A DNA stretch of 64,000 bases from Chaetomium olivaceum (taxonomy: Eukaryota; Ascomycota; Sordariomycetes; Sordariales; Chaetomiaceae), in NCBI GenBank assembly GCA_039881045.1, contig JAYWVB010000002.1, positions 496,001-560,000 on the forward strand. The letters are read 5' to 3'. How positions within the stretch are numbered: the first letter of the stretch is position 1; each line of letters begins with the position of its first letter. Under the pieces are notes generated by a model. That model was given only the letters and a program-made list of their open reading frames with translations. It did no database searches and was not told the DNA's origin. Below are positions 56,783 to 64,000 of this stretch, piece by piece. A program made the position numbers and the translations under genes.

Positions 56783-58813
56783 GGTTGGCTGGTGGGGGGG
56801 TGGATGGGAAAGCGGGCGGGAAAGACAAGTCAAAGGCTGTGTGTTCCGCTCAACAACAACGGCGCACAGCAGAGATAGGGAGAGACGAGCGAGGGAACGG
56901 GAGAAGAGAAAAGGCAAGACCGCGCGTGTGCCACGACCTCATAACGAAGGTAAATGCAGCCCCAACCAGGTCGCGACCTGCACAGCGCTAACGTGGCCTG
57001 GGTCAAGACGGCATCATGCAGCATCTCCGACTCAGCTTCCTACCGGGACGAATCAGAATTGTTGCAATGGACATACCAGGCCAGCCCAGTGGGCCGTGGC
57101 CTGCGTGTGAGACACAAGTTCTTCGTTGACTTCCCTGAGCCTCTCCTCTTCTGGGATTAGACCGCCGTCGCATCACGGACGGACGTGAGGCACTCCGCCA
57201 TTTCATCGCACGAGGAAATTGATGAGCGGTCGGAACAAACACTAGCAGGCTGATGTTGCATGCTCGCGCTAGTTTTCCTGGGATACCCTCTGGGATGTGG
57301 TTTGCAGATCCGATTAATTGCAGGGTACCAATCGGGGTCCGACGAGCTGGAATCCGGGCTCGACTCGGGGTATGGTCTGACTGTCAAGGGTTGCACTGGG
57401 GGCTGGGTTGGTTGTGAAGTTGCATTCCTGCTGCATTGGGTGTTTGGTCCATTTGGTCCATTGGAGTCGCCCAAACTTGGCCAACTTGTGGTTTGTCGGG
57501 TGTCAATGCAATGATCGCTCAGTGGGGGAACAGTGGGAACCTGGAAGCCACTGGGGGTTCTCGCCTATCCTGTCGATCAGCGGAGGCAGTCACTGGCAGA
57601 TACGGGGCTGACTTTTCCCTGTAGGGCCAATGATCGGCGCGGTCCGGCTAGGAGCCGAGGAGGGTGTGGCCGGCTTGGCGACGATCCATGAAGAAAAAAG
57701 TTTGTCACACCACACTGCAGGTGAACTCGAAAAATCGCAAGAAATCGAGGCGTTTTATCGACCGCATCAGACCATCGACAAACACTCCGAAGGCGCATCA
57801 CGAAAGAGGCACGGGTGAGACACGAATAAGACACCCAAACCGAGTTTCTCAATTCATCAATTCATCAATTCAGGCATTTAACATCCCATGACCACCCCAA
57901 CTTTGATCGCTCTCAGTTCTTCCGTCCAAGATCCCGACAGTCCGACGCCCGGGTTCGTTGCAACCCAAAAGCGACAAGAGAGAAAACCCCAGAATCGCCG
58001 GCAATTGACGATCAACCCAATCCCACCCCCACCAAGGTTGCACTTTTGAGCACCGCACGGGCGAGAACTTCCATGTATTCGTAAGCCGGGCAACAAGAAG
58101 GCGGTATCCAATCAACTATCGCCCTTCTCAAGAATGCACAAGCTGAAGCCCAGGTTGATGATGAATGCAACCCATGCTCGAGCCATGGCAGCCGAGTCAA
58201 GTCAGCCAAGGCGACCATTGTGAATATCGTCATCATGAGTGGACTTTGATGGTGTGTTGGTCAAGCGACACAAACCGCTGTTACCGCCCTCCAGAATCAC
58301 AAGTGGGCCAGTTCTTCCGCTTTCGTCTCCCTTGCAGGCTAGATGCCAGCTGAGGGCCGGGGCCTGCAGTCGAAATTCTTCTGATAGGCTCGCACAAGCC
58401 TCTCCGCCAGCAGTCAGTTCGCCGAGCATGCGGGCCACTGCTCGCAGCTTGCGCCAGATGCAGACCGTCGGGCTCATCCTTGCCTCTCCATGATGTGATA
58501 GGACAGCAACGAACCGCTGCTCATTGTCCAACTGCAGTGAACCGATCTGACCGCCAGCCATGCGTCGGAAGAGGATCGGCACCTTACCATGACTGGGAAA
58601 AACATGGGCATCGGTGGCTGATCACAAGTGGGGACTCGGTTCGGATACCGGATAGATGGGTATGAATGCTTCCTCTGCTGAGCGCAAGAAGGACAAAATC
58701 GCTGAGTGCTCGATCCAATGAGGCCCGGTTGACAACGCCGCGTTTTGAGCCCAACCCTCACCCGTTTCTGAACGAAACCACGCCATAGATTGGAGACTAA
58801 CTGCTTGTAAACA
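56783..58813. other. divergent intergenic region with small tandem repeats
   Basis: The oxygenase and DUF2235 genes diverge from here. No gene is supported. Small tandem repeats are visible: tttggtcca twice at about 57445-57462 and three copies of caattcat at about 57849-57872. Confidence 0.5.
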
Positions 58814-61110
58814 ATGGATAAAGCACACCTGCAGCCGACCGGCCAAGAGAGTGATGTCGGGAATGGGAATCCGGGGATGGAGTTTCGACCAGACTCCCAT
58901 GATGGGTACTTCTCGACCCATCTCCCGCCTCGCCCGGCCACGCCTGCGGGCCAGGAGAACCATCCTCGACCTTCATACTCACACTCGCATCATCGGAAGC
59001 CTCGGAAGATTGTCCTATGTTTCGATGGCACAGGCAACAAGTTCCACGGCGATGATAGCGACAGCAATATCTTAAAGATCTTCCGCATGCTGGATAGGAC
59101 CGCGAGCGAGCAGTGTACGTCGACCCCTCCGATGCCAGGGTCGGGTAGAAAAGTCATGAGAGTACTAACGATGCATAGACCACTATTACCAACGTAGGAC
59201 CCGCAGTTCATACGTTTTGTATCTGTATAATACTAACTTGCGAAGCTGGAATCGGCACATATGTCGTCTCAACCAGCCTGACCCACACGGGTACCGTTGC
59301 CAGGCTCAAGTCCTGGTACATGAAGGCCAAAGACTCGGCCGTCGGGTCGTCCTTTGATCAACATGTCGTCGGCGGCTACCGCTTCCTGATGCGCTTCTAC
59401 AACCCGGCGATGAGATCTACATCTTTGGCTTCTCCCGTGGCGCCTATATCGCTCGCTTCCTCGCCGAGATGTTGGATTACGTCGGCCTGCTGTCCCACGG
59501 CAACGAAGAGATGGTTGTGTTTGCGTGGAAAGCCTTCTCCAACTGGCAGGCCCGTCAGGGCGCCCAGACGCCCGAAGCCCTCAAGAAGAAGAAGGAGATG
59601 TACGCGTTCATGAAAGGTTTCCGCGAGACCTTCTCCCGCCCGGTCCGCCGCATCCGCTTCCTCGGTCTGTTCGACACCGTAACAGCGTGCCTCGCTTTGA
59701 GACCGCCTGGATGGAGCGGAGCAAGTTCCCCTACACGGCCCGCACCTCCGCCAAGGTGGTACGCCACGCGGTCGCCATTGACGAGCGCCGGGCCAAGTTC
59801 AGGCAGGACCTCATCTACCAAAGCAGTGCCCGCGGCCAGAAGCCAGCGAAGCGCAACCCTGTTCACCAGACGCTTCACGAGATTAACGAGAAGTACCTCA
59901 AGAAAGGTAACGTTGCACCGGAGAAGCCGGGAGAGGGTAGGGGTCGCGGCCGGAGGGCTAAATTGAACGTCCCCGATGACCCGGCCCCTTATCGCGCTCG
60001 CTCGCACTCGGCACGATCCCGGCGAACGCGCATGACGGAGGGCTCAAATATGGATGGCATCTTGCACGACGGCAAGTCCGAGATCTCAGTCGCCCCTCAT
60101 CCCCACGACGAAGATCCCGACGTCGACTCGGATACCGAATCGGAGGAGGCAGACCAAGACATTGACGAGGTCTGGTTCGCGGGCGGCCACGCCGACATCG
60201 GTGGCGGGTGGGAGCTCCTCCCCGAGTCCAAGTCCGCAAGCCACGTCCCCCTGGTCTGGATGGTCCACGAGGCGATGAAGGCCGGTCTCAAATTCGATCT
60301 CGACAGGGTCCGGGAGCTGGGCTGCATGGAGGCCCTCGACGACTTGTGCATGACATCAGCAGACCCCCAGCAGGGTGAGACACCTGCAGGACAACCCCCC
60401 ATTCCCAACATTATGGTCCGTAGCCCGAGCACCGCCACGCCAAAGCTCTTCCAACGGTCCGGTTTCACTCAAGAAGCCAACACAACGACCACCTCGGGTA
60501 GCAGCAGCTCGGGTGAGTCCTCGGCAAGCCCACCTACCTTTAAGGAGATGATGCACAAGGCCCACACAGCGCTCATCCACGACTCACTTGAGTTTGGCGG
60601 TGGTCTCAGCTGGTCAGCGGTCGCAGCCTGGAAGATTATGGAGTAAGTCTGACTTTTTCTCTAACACACCATCCCTGCCTATCCCTCTGTCTCCTTTACC
60701 CAGTACATCATCAGCAGCACACAACAACCCTCCCACTGCTCACACAACGGCATCACTAACCCAACCCTTCAGATACCTCCCCTTCCGCCGCATGGACCTC
60801 CAGCCCGACGGCTCCTGGAAGCCCATCAGCTGGCCGCTGCCGCGCGGCGAGGTGCGCGACATCCCCATCAACGCGCGCATCCACGGCAGCGTGATCCGCC
60901 GCTTGCAGGTCGACGAGAACTACCGGCCGGGCAACCTCATCGTGGGCGGCGGCGGGCGGGGTGTCAAGCGGGCGCCGGGCCACCTGGGCATTGGCGAGTG
61001 GTGTGTGTGTGGAGAAGGATGGGTGCCCGATCGGGGAGATTTGGGTAAGGAAGGATGTGGCGGAGAAGCAGAATGGGGCCGGGCAGAACGGGAATGGGGA
61101 GAAGCGGTAA
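58814..61110 (+). CDS. DUF2235-family alpha/beta hydrolase (T6SS phospholipase-like), frameshifted as assembled
   Basis: Exons: 58814-59114, a 15-base microexon 59179-59193, 59246-60642 and 60773 to the stop. The DUF2235 signatures are in order: KIVLCFDGTGN near residue 66, YQPGIGTYV assembled across the microexon, the serine nucleophile GFSRGA, and FLGLFDTV. Further conserved blocks are AVAIDERRAKF, WFAGGHADIGGGW, VPLVWMVHEA and a tail with ARIHGSVIRRL. The catalytic domain is shared with bacterial Tle1-type phospholipases; the role of fungal members is unknown. Three frame breaks occur: near 59404-59407 (G missing before the nucleophile motif), near 59681 (A missing after FDTV) and in the GT repeat at 61001-61010. 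After correction the gene would end at 61110; as assembled the last frame ends at 61124. Confidence 0.8.
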
Positions 61111-61340
61111 TAAAGGATGGTTAAGGTGAGTTGAGATTATGTGCTAGGTTGGCGTTATTCCTTGGACTACCCCTTTTACGAAAGAACACGGTGCGTATCA
61201 AATTTGTCAAATCTTACATCAAGTACCAACACTAGCCGCTCAGCCTTTAACAACAGCAACCTGCCGTGGTCCACTGCCAGAAAACACTTCCAGACACAAC
61301 CCCAGCAACAACCCCCCCTCTGAGCAACTTTTCATTCACC

Positions 61341-64000
61341 TCAAGCCTGCTCCATCCGCGTATCCCTCTCCGTCCCCTCCAGCGTCATATGATTCTGCCC
61401 CCCAATAGCCTCCCCACACTCCGGGCACCTCGCCTGTTCCATCGGCATACCGCACTCCCCGATCGCAAACTGCAGCACAATCACATTAGCCAACCACAAT
61501 TCCCATTACACAGGCACGCAAGCGGGATGGAAGCAGGCCAACTCCATCCATCCCCCAAGTGGAAGAGAACATAAAAGAAAAGAACAGAAACTCACAGGAT
61601 GTCCATTCCGACAAGTATACCAATGGCCCGAGTGCGTGCTCAGCCCCTCTCGGCCCTCCAGCATCGCCTTCTTGATGGCCGCCAGCTCGGCCGGCGTGAC
61701 GGCCTCGTAGCGCGTCTCGGCAAACAACTTTGCTGTTTCTTCCACCTCGTCGCGATAGGCCGCGCCTATGCTGGGGAGGGCGTCGCAGAGGCTGAGGGCG
61801 TGGGTTAGCAAGGTGCGCGCTGTTTCGATGTAGCTTGGTTTTGTGTCGTCTTGTTTCGCGGGGGTTGGGGTGGGGTGTTCCGTGGTGGTTGGGGCGGTCG
61901 TGGTCGGGGCCATGGGTGCTGCGGTACCAGCTCTCGAGCTGGGCGATGCGGGCGTAGGAGAGGATGGAGGGGATGATGAGCCGCGGGAGCTTGGCGGCCG
62001 TGGCGCCGTCGATGAAGGTTTGGCACTCCTGCAGGAAGCTGTCGGCCCGTTTGTCGATGGCGTTGTTGCCGGTGGTGAGGCTGGTCAGGAGGGGGTCGCG
62101 GTTGGTCTCGGCGAGCCGGTCAAAGGTGTTGCGTAGCAGGGCTTCATGGAGGCGCAGCTGCAGGCGGTGGGCGTTGAGCGTGATTTGTTGGTCGTAAACC
62201 GGTTGGGGGACACTGCTGGTGGGCTCCGAGAAGGTGAGGTTTGCAAACGCTTGCTCTAGGGGTTGCTCTCGCTGGAGGCGTTGCAGGGTCAAGACGGCGT
62301 CAAATAGCTTCTTGGTAGGCTGATGCTCGGCAGCCATCTCCCGCCGGAATTTGGCTGTCTCTGTGTACAGTTTTGCGACCTCCTTGCGGGTCACCGTCAA
62401 CTCTTCACGGTTAGACAATCGCTCCTCGGCTGCTGCTACCCGCTTGTCAAGCTGCGCCAGTGTCTCACGGCCCCCAACCAGGAACCGCTTGGAGGTCTCA
62501 TCCAGGACGGCCTTGTTGACGACACGGTTGTACCGTTTCGTGGCAAACTGGCGGATGGGTATCCTGCAGTCCGGGCAAGCAGGCACGGCCATCAACTGAC
62601 CGGAGAGTTCCGCGAGACCGTTGAAGTTGCCGAGCTTGTCCGTTGTGTAGACATTGCCCATTCCGAGCATACCATCGAGTGTCTCGCCGGTGAAGAAGTG
62701 GCCGCATCCGAGGATCGCAATGGGGGTCTCGTTCAGGTCGATTTCGCCGTATGTCTTGAACTCCATGAGGTCCACACGAGCATCCTTCTGGGGTGCAGCA
62801 GATCTGGCACAGATTTTGCGGGCATTCCTCGCCGCAGAAGCTCGGGCATTGATGGCCACATCGGAGAGTATTGGTGCAGCGCTTGTCGCAGGGCAGTCGG
62901 TCGCAAGGTGCCGCACATGGCAATGAGCAGGAACCCTTGTGCTCGCAGGACCATGTGCACTTTTCGATGCATGGGGCGCAAGGCTTCTGGCATTCCTGGT
63001 GGCAGTGAGAATGAGAGCATCGGACCTAGAGCAGTTAATGTCAGCCATGAAGTCAAGGGGGCATGTCGGGCAACCTTGAGGGTAAGGAAGAATAGGTAGG
63101 GTTAAACGCTTTGGGATAGAGAAGCAAGGGGGGGATGGAAAGCAAAACACTTAGAAAAGGAAACAGTTGACTTACCTCACACCTCTTCGTGCAAGTCCCA
63201 CACTCCTCCCCTACATGGCACGCCTTTGAGCAGCGGTGATTGCAGGTGCCATACGGCCGGTCGCAAACCTTGTTGCACTTCTGGTGAGTGACGGTGACAA
63301 CCGCCTCCTCGGCCTGCCCTCGGCACCGGCCACAAGTCCCAGGGCACTGATGCCCACATTCCAGCGCGGCAACACACTTCGTCGGGCAGGAATACTTCTC
63401 CGCCGCCACATCTTCACAGCAACGAACTGTAACGGTATGCCCACACCCCGGCACCACCTTCTCCACCACCGTATCACACCGGATAGCCTCCAGGTTCAGT
63501 GTCTTATAGCACTGCACCCCATCGTGGACATGTCCGCACGGCAACTTCACCCCATCCACCTTCACACCGCACGGCCCACACTGCTGACCACACAACCTCG
63601 GACACGGATGCTTGCACGTCGGCCTCAGCCTCGGACACGGCTGCAGGCAGTCAAAGGCATCATGCAGCCTCTGGGAGTGGCACGACGCCGGGCAGCGGTG
63701 GCCGCAGGGCTCGAGGCGCTGGTCGCAGGTGAGGGCGCAACCGCCCTCAGGGCTCTGGATGGTGAAATCGGCCGGCTCCGCACAGGACAGGGGTGTGTCC
63801 GGATGCCGCGGGCAGCAGAGCGCCAGGGCAGGGCCGAGGGCGTTGCGGGCGCGGAGCTGGCTCTGCACGTCGGCCCACATGGCGACGCCTTGGTAGGTGG
63901 CCGCGTTGCCGATCAGGTACATGCCGTGCTGGGCGCGGCTGAGGAGCACGTTGATGCGGTTTTCGGTGCGGAGGAAGCCCGGCTTGTGCGCGGGGTTGCT
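61341..64000 (-). CDS. ZNFX1/NFX1-type zinc-finger helicase, C-terminal part (5' end off the window)
   Basis: The right edge cuts the gene within helicase motif VI (RINVLLSRAQHGMYLIGN), so the upstream helicase core is missing. Then follow many NFX1-type Cys/His clusters (CGHRCPASCH, CKHPCPRLCG, CGHQCPGTCG, CNHRCSKACH, CGHQCPSFCG). An intron at roughly 63030-63175 lies among them. A long helical region follows, then a C-terminal RZ-type zinc finger (HWYTCRNGHP, intron, IGECGMPM, CPECGEAIGG) as in vertebrate ZNFX1 and RNF213. Related yeast and worm proteins act in RNA silencing and heterochromatin. Frame breaks lie near 62793 (two bases, between CQIC and the APQKDARVDL continuation) and near 61914 (one base, in a C/G triplet). 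Otherwise coherent. Confidence 0.85.

Noticed and set aside
1..64000. CRISPR arrays, bacterial operons, intact transposons
   Set aside because: No regularly spaced repeats, transposase, reverse transcriptase or long terminal repeats seen; the window is fungal nuclear DNA.

Overview
The window looks like a chromosomal segment of a filamentous ascomycete, most likely a Sordariomycete and probably of the order Sordariales. The evidence is short (about 45-80 nt) GT-AG introns with CTAAC/CTGAC branch points, GC-rich third positions, proline- and glycine-rich insertions in conserved proteins, and typical fungal families: PTH11/SAT4-type rhodopsin-like membrane protein, CorA-like transporter, psi-producing oxygenase, NADPH nitrate reductase, DUF3292, LysM and killer-toxin-like chitinase. 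I cannot name a species. About 20 protein genes and one intron-containing tRNA-Gln(CTG) are supported. Many are spliced, so the gene models were assembled by eye from splice signals.

Layout. 1-3.4 kb: rhodopsin-like membrane protein cut by the left edge, a decayed relic of a related gene, and a small hypothetical gene with an internal repeat. 5.1-7.8 kb: a kinesin motor gene convergent with a small uncharacterised gene. 8.3-14.1 kb: the most distinctive block, a large secreted multidomain chitinase (NucA/NucB-like nuclease-type segment, two chitin-binding domains, GH18, cysteine-rich tail) divergently transcribed from a secreted LysM protein with three chitin-binding domains. 15.6-20.2 kb: a hypothetical protein and an eight-exon CorA-like protein. 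22-27 kb: a membrane-anchored amidohydrolase and a 3'(2'),5'-bisphosphate nucleotidase. 29.3-38.1 kb: a small gene with an in-frame stop, then three secreted carbohydrate-active genes (feruloyl esterase, GH31, PL1 pectate lyase). 40.3-47.8 kb: SET-domain protein, mannose-6-phosphate isomerase, DUF3292 membrane protein and a GPI-anchored cell-surface protein. 48.7-56.8 kb: nitrate reductase, tRNA-Gln and a PpoC-like fatty-acid dioxygenase. 58.8-64 kb: a DUF2235 hydrolase and the C-terminal part of a ZNFX1/NFX1-type helicase cut by the right edge.

A window-wide pattern deserves attention: at least eleven one- or two-base frameshifts, nearly all in homopolymers or dinucleotide runs, interrupt otherwise well-conserved genes, including housekeeping ones (bisphosphate nucleotidase, mannose-6-phosphate isomerase, nitrate reductase). 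Uncorrected assembly indels are the simplest explanation, so apparent pseudogenes here should not be trusted until checked.

Functionally, the secreted genes suggest a plant-biomass or soil saprotroph that also interacts with other fungi or with chitin. Nitrate assimilation, oxylipin synthesis and cell-wall sugar metabolism complete the picture.
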